Source of the DNA: a bacterium
GTDB taxonomy: Bacteria > JAMCPX01
Length of the DNA: 64,000 nucleotides
NCBI GenBank assembly: GCA_021787665.1
Contig: JAJYLN010000002.1
Location: 1-64,000 of the forward strand
Direction of reading: 5' to 3'
Part shown: positions 8,511 to 16,881 of the stretch, piece after piece
Layout of the letters: each line of letters begins with the position of its first letter
How positions within the stretch are numbered: the stretch's first letter is position 1
Made by a program: the position numbers and the translations under genes
Notes under the pieces: generated by a model
What the model was told of the DNA's origin: nothing
The model's input: only the letters and a program-made list of their open reading frames with translations
Databases searched by the model: none

Positions 8511-9532
8511 GGTCAGCAGAAAAGCTCATAGCCATCGCCCTGATCGTCGTGTCGGGGTGTGCGTCTTCGGTGTCCTCGGAATTCCTCCTGCCATCCGAGA
8601 GTGTCAATAACGTGAGCTGTATCGCCGTATTGCCGCTAAAAAATGAGACGCAGGATCCGCAGGCAGGTGACGTGGTATCGGACATACTCTCGATCGAACT
8701 CATGCAGCGCGGCGGCTTCAATGTGATGGACAGGATGGAAGTCGAAAGGGCGCTGGGAGAGAGGGACATTCGCGTGCCCCATGGCATAGCGCCGGAAGAC
8801 GCTGCTGGTGTAGGGATCATTCTGGGTGTTCAGGCGGTGTTAACCGGCAGGGTGACGCGGTATGTATATCGGCCGTCGGCACTCCCGACAGAGGGAGCGG
8901 TGCCTGCAGCTGACTTCAGTCTCTCCCTGATCGACACGACGACCGGACAGACGATTTGGAAGGGAAGCGGGAAGTTTGCCCCCTCTGGTCTGCTCGCGAT
9001 GGGGACGACGCCGCTGACCGATGTAGTCCAGGACGGTGTGGAGCGCCTGCTCGACTCGCTCTACTCTGGTATAGGACAGAGGGCGGAGACGTCCGGAGGG
9101 ATGTGCTGGTATAATCCCAACACGATACTGTCCGGGCTCGTTGTGGCGAGCCGTCCGGTGTATCCCGCTTTCCGTCCGGCAGTGGCCCCTGTTCAACAGC
9201 CCGTACGGCAGCAAGTGGCGTCGGTAAGGCCGCCTGAGCAGAAATCGCAGGTGGTACAGGCGACCGCGCCGGCGAAGGTATCCATCCTCAATGCGAGCGG
9301 TAATCCCAGGGTATCGGCCTTGATTGGTATCACGCTCATCAAGAACAAGATCAACGTCGTCAATGTCAGCGTGGAGAAGGTCCCGGTGCCGTCGAGCGTG
9401 ATATACTATACGCCGGCGTACCATGACCAGGCCCTGGCCATCGCAGGGATGCTCAAGAAGGCTCCCAAACTTGTTCAGATGGGGACGGCCAAGTGGAACA
9501 TTACCATAATCGTGGGCAAGGACTATCGATGA
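8507..9532 (+). CDS. CsgG-like lipoprotein with C-terminal LytR_C-type domain
   Basis: The GTG start overlaps the previous stop. The signal peptide ends in a lipobox VVSGC with Cys18 as lipid-attachment site. Residues ~35-195 repeat the CsgG-type pattern (CIAVLPLKNET, IELMQRGGFNVMDR, GVQAVLTGRVTRY, SLSLIDTTTGQTIWKG). After a Pro/Gln-rich linker (about 220-255), the last ~80 residues (VSILNASGNPRVSALIG to WNITIIVGKDYR) look like the LytR cell-envelope attenuator C-terminal domain. The linker suggests that the C-terminal domain reaches towards the cell wall. Predicted location is a membrane-anchored periplasmic face. The domain pairing is unusual. Confidence 0.65.
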   Translation: MRSAEKLIAIALIVVSGCASSVSSEFLLPSESVNNVSCIAVLPLKNETQDPQAGDVVSDILSIELMQRGGFNVMDRMEVERALGERDIRVPHGIAPEDAAGVGIILGVQAVLTGRVTRYVYRPSALPTEGAVPAADFSLSLIDTTTGQTIWKGSGKFAPSGLLAMGTTPLTDVVQDGVERLLDSLYSGIGQRAETSGGMCWYNPNTILSGLVVASRPVYPAFRPAVAPVQQPVRQQVASVRPPEQKSQVVQATAPAKVSILNASGNPRVSALIGITLIKNKINVVNVSVEKVPVPSSVIYYTPAYHDQALAIAGMLKKAPKLVQMGTAKWNITIIVGKDYR

Positions 9533-9548
9533 GGGTCAGGCGGGAATC

Positions 9549-10700
9549 GTGAGAAGATATATTTGGGCGATACTATGCGCTTTTTTCGTGGGCGGCGCGA
9601 TGCTCATGCCGCGGGGCGCCTATGCACATTCCAGGAACAAAAAGCTACTCAGGGCATACCTGTCGTTGAGCGATGCGTACGACACCAATGTCCTGAAGGC
9701 AGGAGGACAGGCCGCGAACAAGTCTGACAACATCGCCTATGTTCAGCCCTCGCTCGACCTGTTTTTGCCGTTCAGGTTCGGTGCGGACTTCGATATCAAT
9801 TATACATTTACCTATCTCGACTATAGCAAATTTACGCAGTACAATACCTATTATAACGACCTTAATGCGTCGATCAACTTTTATCCGGTGAGACACCTCG
9901 TGTTCGGGGTGTCGGACCAATATACCGTGGTACCCATATCCCCGCGGCTCCCCACGTTCGCCGTCACGAACATAACGCAGGCCAATTATCTGAACCCATA
10001 TATCAAGTACGAGTTCTCCATTGTACGGAGCTTCGCTCTGGATGTCAGGTACGACTATATAAAGACGTACTTCCCGGGAACGCTCGGATACTCCTACGAT
10101 ATCCAGGAGCCCCAGATCAATGCCCTGATCAGGCTTGGCCACTACCTGCGGCTGAAGCCGGGGTTCGAGTACATAGCGCAGAAGTTCGCCACGCCGGTAC
10201 TGGGCACGATTAACCAGACGCTTCCCTATTTCGAGCTCGATGTCTCCGATGGATCGAGGCTTTCCTTTACCGCGAGATACAGTTATATCTCCCTCAGTTT
10301 TACCCAGGGCACGCAGGACGGAAACCTCTACCTTGCAAAGATAGACTATAAAGCCGGGAAGAGGCTCGATACCGACCTTTACGTCAACGGGTCAAAGTCG
10401 TTCGATATCTTCGGCAGGCTGTACAATCAGATCGGCGGAGGGCTGGAGGCGAACTATCGACTTACGGAGCGGCTGACCGGCATCCTCGGGGCACAGTACC
10501 TGAAGCTCAAGTACGCAGGTGAGAATTACTATACAGATGCCTACGGATTTGATATAGGGGTGAACTATAGGTTTGCGCGATGGGCCGAGGTATTCGCGAC
10601 CTATTACTATTATGATGAAAGACCAGAGTCTTCAAATGTCGCTATCAAAAAATACCAGGACTCCAGGATACTCGCTGGTATCAGGGCCGGGTTTCTGTAA
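9549..10700 (+). CDS. Outer-membrane beta-barrel protein of the export cluster
   Basis: 383 residues from a GTG start with AGGCGGGA upstream. A signal peptide ends MPRGAYA. The rest is a string of alternating amphipathic strands rich in Tyr, Phe and Asn, with paired antiparallel strands such as FDINYTFTYLDYSKF and LSFTARYSYISLSF, ending with FATYYYYDERPESS and a terminal GIRAGFL. This fits the beta-barrel outer-membrane proteins often found next to Wza/Wzc genes in exopolysaccharide loci. Pore specificity cannot be read. The 3' end overlaps the start of the Wza-type gene. Confidence 0.7.
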   Translation: MRRYIWAILCAFFVGGAMLMPRGAYAHSRNKKLLRAYLSLSDAYDTNVLKAGGQAANKSDNIAYVQPSLDLFLPFRFGADFDINYTFTYLDYSKFTQYNTYYNDLNASINFYPVRHLVFGVSDQYTVVPISPRLPTFAVTNITQANYLNPYIKYEFSIVRSFALDVRYDYIKTYFPGTLGYSYDIQEPQINALIRLGHYLRLKPGFEYIAQKFATPVLGTINQTLPYFELDVSDGSRLSFTARYSYISLSFTQGTQDGNLYLAKIDYKAGKRLDTDLYVNGSKSFDIFGRLYNQIGGGLEANYRLTERLTGILGAQYLKLKYAGENYYTDAYGFDIGVNYRFARWAEVFATYYYYDERPESSNVAIKKYQDSRILAGIRAGFL

Positions 10701-11550
10701 GCTTATCCTCTCGCTATTGCTTGTCACTGCTGTCACCGTATCCAATCTGCACGCCCAGGGGGAATACCGTATCGGTCCCTCGGACGTCCTGCACATCGAT
10801 GTCTTCGGCGAGAAGGACCTGTCCGGAAACTTTACTGTCTCGCAGGACGGGACGATAAAGAACATACTGCTCGGTGATATCCGCGTGGAAGGGTACACCA
10901 CCTCACAGGTAGAGGATCTGCTCACCAAGAGGCTCGGCAAGGACTATCTGGTCAACCCCAAGGTTTCTGTCTCCATCGAGGAGTACAGGAGCCACAAGGT
11001 CTATGTGCTCGGAGATGTGGAGAAGCCCGGCACATACGCACTCACGACCGAGAGCCGGCTGCTCGATATACTGCTCAAGGCGGGCGGTCCCACCTCGAGC
11101 GCTGGCGACAATGTATCGATCCTGCGCCGCGAAGGTGGGGCTCTGAAGCACATTCGGGTCGACATCACGAGGCTGTTCGTCGACGGGGACCTGAGCCAGA
11201 ACATCCTGATCAAGGACGGCGATATCGTGTATGTTTCCCGCGAGGAGAAGGGCAATATCACGAGCCGTTTCTATGAGAAGAGGCTGAATGTCTTTTATGT
11301 CGTCGGAGAAGTCAAATCGCCCGGCGCCTACGAGTTGCACGAGGGCTATACCGTGCTGAATGCAATCCTGAAAGCGGGAGGCTTCACGGACTACGCGAAA
11401 GAGAACGGCGTCATGCTGGTGCGGTACAAGGACGGCAAGAAGGAAGTCTATCACCTGAAGATGGGGGACGTCATGGGCAAGGGAGATATGACGGACGACA
11501 TGCGCGTGCAGGCATCAGACCTCGTTATCGTCCCGGAGAGCCTGTTTTAA
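10612..11550 (+). CDS. Wza-type polysaccharide export protein (Poly_export + SLBB)
   Basis: Outer-membrane polysaccharide exporter family. After a signal peptide (LILSLLLVTAVTV to LHA), the polysaccharide-export domain begins with YRIGPSDVLHIDVFGEKDL, then come two SLBB domains, each opening with a KVYVLGDVEKPGTYAL-like or FYVVGEVKSPGAYEL motif. No lipobox Cys precedes the domain, so it is likely soluble or peripheral, unlike E. coli Wza. The start is uncertain: in-frame ATGs lie at 10612, 10615 and 10636, all inside the upstream gene and without a clear ribosome-binding site. It abuts the BY-kinase gene directly. Confidence 0.85.
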   Translation: MMKDQSLQMSLSKNTRTPGYSLVSGPGFCKLILSLLLVTAVTVSNLHAQGEYRIGPSDVLHIDVFGEKDLSGNFTVSQDGTIKNILLGDIRVEGYTTSQVEDLLTKRLGKDYLVNPKVSVSIEEYRSHKVYVLGDVEKPGTYALTTESRLLDILLKAGGPTSSAGDNVSILRREGGALKHIRVDITRLFVDGDLSQNILIKDGDIVYVSREEKGNITSRFYEKRLNVFYVVGEVKSPGAYELHEGYTVLNAILKAGGFTDYAKENGVMLVRYKDGKKEVYHLKMGDVMGKGDMTDDMRVQASDLVIVPESLF

Positions 11551-13398
11551 ATGCCGGTACATGCGCCCGAGACGAGGGGCGATATAAAATACTACCTCGA
11601 TATCCTGTACCAGCGCCGTCTGCTCGTCGCTGTCGTGTTTGTCGCCACGATGCTCATGCTCATCATAGCCTATGTCGTTACGCCGCCGGAGTACACGGCG
11701 AGTGCAGAACTCCTGATAGAGCCCGAGCAGTATACGAACCTCAATGGAAACAGCATGGGACAGGGCCTTCAGTCCTATTATTTTCAAACGCAGCTCGAGC
11801 TTATGAGGAGCGAGCCCGTGCTCAGGCTTGCCGGGCAGGTGCTCAGTGCCGGGGAGCAGACGCAAGGGTACGGCGCTGTGATCGGAAGGCTGGGCCGGGG
11901 GCTTAGCGTCCAGCTGATTCCTGACTCGAGAATCTTCATTATCTCGATGAAGTCACGTAGCCCGTCGTTTGCTGCGACGGCCGCCAATGCGGTGGCGGAC
12001 GGCTATATAAGGTTCCTGAACGAGGAGCGGAAGAAGCGGATCGGCGACGTCACTTTATGGCTACAGGGGGAACTCACCTCCCTGAAGAACAAGGTGGAAG
12101 AATCGGAGATGAAGCTCATCCGGTATGTCGAGAAGCAAAGCTCGGACAGCGGCGAATCCGTCACGTTCCTCGGTTCCCCGGATGACAATGCAGCATCGAA
12201 GGCACTCTCCGATCTCGAGACAAACTATACCTCGCTACAGATCAAACTTACCAATATGCTCCAGAAGTACAAGGACAAGTATCCTTCAGTCATCCAGCTC
12301 AGGAGCGATATCGAGGCGCTGCGCACGCGAATCAACACGATGAAGCAGGATATGCTGGAGGCTAACAAGAAGCGCATCCAGTATATCATGCTGAGCAGGG
12401 ACGTAGAGCTCAGCAAGGACCTCTACAGCATGTTGACGAAGGAGCTGAAGGAGGTGAACGTGTTCGGTGAGATCGGCTATCCCACTGCCACGATTATCGA
12501 GCACGCCGTCAGGCCTTCCGGCAGGTCCAACAGGGGGCTCCTGTTCTGGCTGCTGTTCGGCCTTTTGGTATCCTCCGTTACCAGTGTGATGTCGGCGCTC
12601 GTTGCCGATCAACTCGACAGCAGCATTAAAGGGGAGGGGGACGTGGAACGCTTTATCGGATATCCTATCATAGGAACGCTGCCGTTCCTCGAGGAGCTCA
12701 AGCTCAACGAGCCGCATAAGCTGATAGGGGTCCTGAATAGCGCATCATCCCAGGCCTATACAGAGGCCCTCAGGCTCGTCAGGACTAATCTCAAGTACTC
12801 CTTCGTAAAGAGTGCCGGAAAGGTGTTGCTCATCACGTCCACCGGGGAAAACGAAGGGAAGACAACCATATCCGCGAGTCTCGCGTACTTCCTTTCCCTT
12901 ACGGGCGCGAAGGTCCTTCTGCTCGATGCGGACGTCAAGAAGCCGGCGGTGCACACGCTGTTTGCGGCCAAGAAAGAGCCAGGGTATACCGAACTACTCG
13001 TTGACGAGAAGCCGTCCGTAGCGGATGCGATCAGGCAAAGCGATCAAAGCTTGCTGTACTACCTGACTTCCGGCAGACAACCGCCCAATTTCGCAGAGCT
13101 CATTGACACTGCCCGGTCAAAGGAATTTATGGAGATGTTGAGGAGCGAATTCGACTATGTCGTTGTGGACTCACCGCCGGTCGGCATCATCTCGGACGCG
13201 GCGATATTATCTTCGCAGGTCGATGGCGTTCTGTTCGTCGTGAAGGCGGGCGGCTATCCCAGAGAGCAGGTCATGAGGGGCATCAGGTCACTCACCGCGA
13301 TCAATGCGAAGATAGCGGGCATCGTCCTGACCCACCTCGATAGGGGTAAGGGTTATTATTACAGGCATTACTACAGCAAAGGGTATTACCATGAGTGA
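11551..13398 (+). CDS. Wzz/Wzc-type co-polymerase and BY tyrosine autokinase
   Basis: A 615-residue inner-membrane protein. A Wzz domain with its first transmembrane helix (VVFVATMLMLIIAYVV) is followed by a long coiled-coil-like region (~150-310) and a second helix near 335. The cytoplasmic kinase has Walker A GENEGKTT (about 431-438), Walker A' LLLDADVKKP and Walker B VVVDSPP near 538. The tail is a tyrosine cluster (YYYRHYY, then YY), the autophosphorylation site of BY-kinases that control chain length and export. It normally works with Wza, encoded immediately upstream. No cognate phosphatase or glycosyltransferase is in the cluster. Confidence 0.92.
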   Translation: MPVHAPETRGDIKYYLDILYQRRLLVAVVFVATMLMLIIAYVVTPPEYTASAELLIEPEQYTNLNGNSMGQGLQSYYFQTQLELMRSEPVLRLAGQVLSAGEQTQGYGAVIGRLGRGLSVQLIPDSRIFIISMKSRSPSFAATAANAVADGYIRFLNEERKKRIGDVTLWLQGELTSLKNKVEESEMKLIRYVEKQSSDSGESVTFLGSPDDNAASKALSDLETNYTSLQIKLTNMLQKYKDKYPSVIQLRSDIEALRTRINTMKQDMLEANKKRIQYIMLSRDVELSKDLYSMLTKELKEVNVFGEIGYPTATIIEHAVRPSGRSNRGLLFWLLFGLLVSSVTSVMSALVADQLDSSIKGEGDVERFIGYPIIGTLPFLEELKLNEPHKLIGVLNSASSQAYTEALRLVRTNLKYSFVKSAGKVLLITSTGENEGKTTISASLAYFLSLTGAKVLLLDADVKKPAVHTLFAAKKEPGYTELLVDEKPSVADAIRQSDQSLLYYLTSGRQPPNFAELIDTARSKEFMEMLRSEFDYVVVDSPPVGIISDAAILSSQVDGVLFVVKAGGYPREQVMRGIRSLTAINAKIAGIVLTHLDRGKGYYYRHYYSKGYYHE

Positions 13399-13449
13399 GG
13401 GGCTAACTTTGTATTGAATAAATTGATCGGTATATGGTAATTGCACTCT

Positions 13450-15546
13450 ATGCAGCGCGGCATCATTTTTGTTACAGTATGTCTTTTCTCGATTCTTGTC
13501 GGATCAGATGCTCAGGCGATCGATCTGTCTTCCCTCCTGACGCAGAACGGCGTTATAAAATTCAGTGCAAACAAGGTAAACTATAACGATGCGACCGGCG
13601 TTTACGTTGCAGAAGGAAACGTCAGGATAGCGAAAGGCGACGCAGTCGTATCGGCCAATCGCATCATGTTCAACTCGAAGACCTACGACATCTCCGCACA
13701 GGGGAACGTACACTGGACCGTCGGGAAAGAGGTCATTCGCGCGGACAAGCTCGAGATGAATCTGTCCAGCCAGACCGGCGTCATCCATAACGGCTACATA
13801 TCCGTCGAGAACGGCAGCTATACAATCAGCGGGAAGGTCGTCAGGAAATTGTCGAACGTCCATTTCATCATCGTAGACGGCAAGCTTACCACGTGCAAGT
13901 GCGACCTGACAAAACCGGCATGGGACATCAGCGCAAGCTATATCGATGCGACCCTTGGGGAGTATGCCACCATTAAGGATGCTTTCTTCAAGGTTAAAGA
14001 CATACCCATACTCTATGTGCCGTGGGCCAGGGTGCCCGTAAAGACGAACAGAACGTCCGGGCTGCTCGTGCCCACCTACACGTACTCGGGCATTAACGGG
14101 TTCACCATCTCTTTGCCTTATTTCTGGGCGATATCCCAGGACAAGGATGCCACCTTCACGTTCGATGCGATGACCGGGAGAGGGCTTGGCGTAGGGGGGG
14201 ACTTCAGGTATGCCAATACGATCAAAGACAGCGGAGAGTTCGGTGCGAGGTATTTCAAGGAGCTCTTTCTGCCGTATAAGCGGGACAGATACTATCTGTA
14301 CGCACACTATTACCAGGACATAGTGGGAGGGGTCTTCTCGAAGGGGCTGCTCAACTATTACAGCGACAGGCAATACCTCAACGACTTCGACATCCTGCTC
14401 GAGCTGGCGTCCGTCGAGTATGTCGAATCGAAGTTTACGCTCCAGAAGAACTTTGATGACGCCGACGCGCTCGCGTCATTGATATACCTCGAAGATATGT
14501 GGGCGCCGAACAACGACAATACGCTTCAGCAGCTCCCGTTCGGATCGATCAGCTATTTTCCGGTGCGCATTCTGCCCAAGGTACCGTTGTACGCCGAGTG
14601 CAATACCAATGTTGAGAACTTCGAGCGTAGCAATCCAGCTCTCCCGAAAGGCCAGAGGTACGAACTCCTCCCGGGTCTCTATCTGCCGTTCACCATCGGC
14701 GACTATGTCTATTTCAATTCAGAGGCGCAGTACAGGGCCTATCTGTATAATGCGGGGACTTACGGTATCTACAAGCCCGGCAGCATACTCTCGGCCCACC
14801 TCTCTGCCCAGGTATCGACGAAGCTGTCGAAGGTATTCAAGATAAAGGCCGCTGCTCTGCGGGCCGTCAAACACATCGCGGTGCCGTTCGTGAGCATAAC
14901 GGCGGACCACATCATGAAAGACGATGAACCTAATATCTTTGATGAGGTCGAGAGCAGTCCCCGCGACGAGAGATACATCACCGTGGGCATTCGGAACAGC
15001 TTTATAGGCAAGGTCAAGCCCTATGAGAACAAGGTATCGTATCCTGTCATAGGGAGGCTCGACCTGAGCTCCGGCTATGATTTCATAGAGGCTGCCCGAC
15101 CGCTGACCGGTCCGACCGATCGCCGGAAGCCTTTTTTGCCGCTCCAGCTCAACCTGGTACTCCAGCCGCCGAACTTCCTGAACACGAACATAGAGATGCT
15201 TGTAGACCCAGCGACCCTGAGCCTAACCCAGACCACGGTCATAGAATCCGCCAACGATCTAAGGGGAGACAACGTAGCGCTGGGCTATTCCTATCTCAGG
15301 GGCGTGGTAAGCGGCATCGACGCAGTCGTCAATCTGGCAGTGACCCCCCATGTGTCCCTGTACGGCAGTGCAAACTATTCATTCTATAACCGAACGCTTA
15401 TCCAAGGTGTCTATGGTATACGGTTTGGTACGAGCGCAAACTGCTGGAACATAGACGCATCGTACATCCAGAGGCCGCTGACGCCGTCGCTCAGCACGGT
15501 GAGCGTTTACCTTACCCTGACCGGGCTCGGTACGATAGGCAGATAG
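13450..15546 (+). CDS. lptD: LptD LPS-assembly outer-membrane protein
   Basis: Inserts lipopolysaccharide into the outer leaflet. The product has a signal peptide (ending SDAQA), an N-terminal OstA/LptA-like beta-jellyroll (about 30-125, with VYVAEGNVRI and YDISAQGNVHW), and a large C-terminal barrel domain; the segment DIPILYVPWARVPVKTNRTSGLLVPTY is a clear LptD signature. At ~698 residues it is near the family's usual size. A TTG at 13441 is in frame, but the ATG at 13450 gives a better signal peptide. It lies 51 bp after the BY-kinase, so it may belong to the same transcript. Confidence 0.9.
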   Translation: MQRGIIFVTVCLFSILVGSDAQAIDLSSLLTQNGVIKFSANKVNYNDATGVYVAEGNVRIAKGDAVVSANRIMFNSKTYDISAQGNVHWTVGKEVIRADKLEMNLSSQTGVIHNGYISVENGSYTISGKVVRKLSNVHFIIVDGKLTTCKCDLTKPAWDISASYIDATLGEYATIKDAFFKVKDIPILYVPWARVPVKTNRTSGLLVPTYTYSGINGFTISLPYFWAISQDKDATFTFDAMTGRGLGVGGDFRYANTIKDSGEFGARYFKELFLPYKRDRYYLYAHYYQDIVGGVFSKGLLNYYSDRQYLNDFDILLELASVEYVESKFTLQKNFDDADALASLIYLEDMWAPNNDNTLQQLPFGSISYFPVRILPKVPLYAECNTNVENFERSNPALPKGQRYELLPGLYLPFTIGDYVYFNSEAQYRAYLYNAGTYGIYKPGSILSAHLSAQVSTKLSKVFKIKAAALRAVKHIAVPFVSITADHIMKDDEPNIFDEVESSPRDERYITVGIRNSFIGKVKPYENKVSYPVIGRLDLSSGYDFIEAARPLTGPTDRRKPFLPLQLNLVLQPPNFLNTNIEMLVDPATLSLTQTTVIESANDLRGDNVALGYSYLRGVVSGIDAVVNLAVTPHVSLYGSANYSFYNRTLIQGVYGIRFGTSANCWNIDASYIQRPLTPSLSTVSVYLTLTGLGTIGR

Positions 15547-15579
15547 CGGAATAGGCAAAAATATAGTTAAAAATATATC

Positions 15580-15608
15580 TTGACTTGTATACACGTCTGT
15601 GATTTTAT
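15580..15608 (+). promoter_or_regulatory. Sigma70-type promoter for the beta-oxidation pair
   Basis: TTGACT (15580-15585) and TTTTAT (15603-15608) are separated by 17 bp. The predicted start point falls inside the FadR-type operator. Confidence 0.55.
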
Positions 15609-15609
15609 A

Positions 15610-15627
15610 TGAATGAATAATCATTCA
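15610..15627 (+). promoter_or_regulatory. FadR(TetR)-type operator
   Basis: A perfect inverted repeat, TGAATGA-ATAA-TCATTCA, fits the known binding motif of the TetR-family fatty-acid regulator FadR of Bacillus (TGAATGA-N4-TCATTCA with central TA). It overlaps the predicted transcription start, so binding would block transcription of the thiolase and FadN-type genes until acyl-CoA releases the repressor. The regulator gene is not in this window. Confidence 0.75.
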
Positions 15628-15641
15628 TTAGGGAGGATGCT

Positions 15642-16862
15642 ATGAAGGATGGCGGAAGAAGCGCTGTGATAGTTTCAGCAGCGAGGCTGCCGATCGGTAG
15701 GGCAAAGAAAGGCTTTTTTGCAAAGACAAGGCCCGACGATATGTTTGCCGCAGCGATGAGAGCGTCCTTGAAGAGACTACCCGCGTTCGATTATGGCCAG
15801 ATAGAAGACATCATATGCGGTTCTGCTTTCCCGGAGGCTGAGGAGGGCATGAACGTTGCAAGGGTTGCGGGTATCCTTGCCGGCTTGCCCATCGAGGTCC
15901 CGGCCACTACGATAAACAGATTCTGCGGTTCCGCGATGACGGCCCTGCACAAGGCCACGTACGAGATCATGGGCGGTGCAGGCGATGTGTTTATCGTCGG
16001 CGGGACGGAGAGTATGACGATGATACCGATGACGAGCAATAAGCCGACACCCAACATCAAGTTCGTGCGTGACGGGGCGGCGTTGCCCAACGTGTATGTG
16101 TCGATGGGCGAGACTGCCGAGAACGTGATAGATAGATACGGCAAAAAGTACGATCTCAGCCGTGAGCGCCTCGACAGTTTCTCGTACAATTCTCATAGGA
16201 AGGCCGTTGCTGCACAGACGGCTGGCCGGTTCAAGGAGGAGATAGTGCCGGTGATGGTGAACACGATGACCGGCGACATAGAGATCTACAACGGCGGCAG
16301 TTTGGCGGACGGGTGGACGCTCGTGGACAGGGACGAATGTCCCAGGGCTGATACGACGGTGGATGCTCTCGCAAAGCTAAAGCCCGTGTTCAGGGCGAAG
16401 GGCAGAGTCACGGCAGGCAATTCGTCCCCGATCAACGACGGCGCGTGCGCAATGGTCATGATGTCGTCATCGAAGGCGAAGGAGCTCGGTCTCAAGCCAC
16501 TCGCAAAGGTTCGTGCAACCGCCGTCAGGGCACTGGAGCCCGAGGTAATGGGTATGGGGCCCGTATACGCGACGAGGCGCGTGCTGGAGAGGGCGAAGAT
16601 GTCCGTGAAGGACGTCCAGCTTTTCGAGATAAACGAGGCGTTTGCATCCCAGTCCATTGCCTGCGTGGAGGAGCTCGGCATTGATCCGGACAAGGTAAAC
16701 GTGAACGGCGGGGCTATCGCCCTCGGTCACCCCCTCGGCACCTCCGGGGTACGGATACTGACGACCCTCCTCTATGAGATGATCAGGCGGGACCTGAACG
16801 TTGGCCTTGGCACGATGTGCATAGGCGGGGGGCAGGGCATAGCGACGATCATCGAACGGTAA
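15642..16862 (+). CDS. Acetyl-CoA acyltransferase (thiolase)
   Basis: A thiolase-family enzyme that cleaves 3-ketoacyl-CoA to acetyl-CoA in beta-oxidation, or condenses acetyl-CoA in reverse. All catalytic landmarks are present: NRFCGSAM (nucleophilic Cys, near residue 95), the C-terminal NGGAIALGHPLGTSG His motif and the second Cys in MCIGGGQG. The 406 residues match the family. GGGAGGA precedes the ATG. The neighbouring FadN-type protein and the operator upstream favour fatty-acid degradation over biosynthesis. Confidence 0.93.
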   Translation: MKDGGRSAVIVSAARLPIGRAKKGFFAKTRPDDMFAAAMRASLKRLPAFDYGQIEDIICGSAFPEAEEGMNVARVAGILAGLPIEVPATTINRFCGSAMTALHKATYEIMGGAGDVFIVGGTESMTMIPMTSNKPTPNIKFVRDGAALPNVYVSMGETAENVIDRYGKKYDLSRERLDSFSYNSHRKAVAAQTAGRFKEEIVPVMVNTMTGDIEIYNGGSLADGWTLVDRDECPRADTTVDALAKLKPVFRAKGRVTAGNSSPINDGACAMVMMSSSKAKELGLKPLAKVRATAVRALEPEVMGMGPVYATRRVLERAKMSVKDVQLFEINEAFASQSIACVEELGIDPDKVNVNGGAIALGHPLGTSGVRILTTLLYEMIRRDLNVGLGTMCIGGGQGIATIIER

Positions 16863-16881
16863 AGAGAGAGGAGGCATTCAC

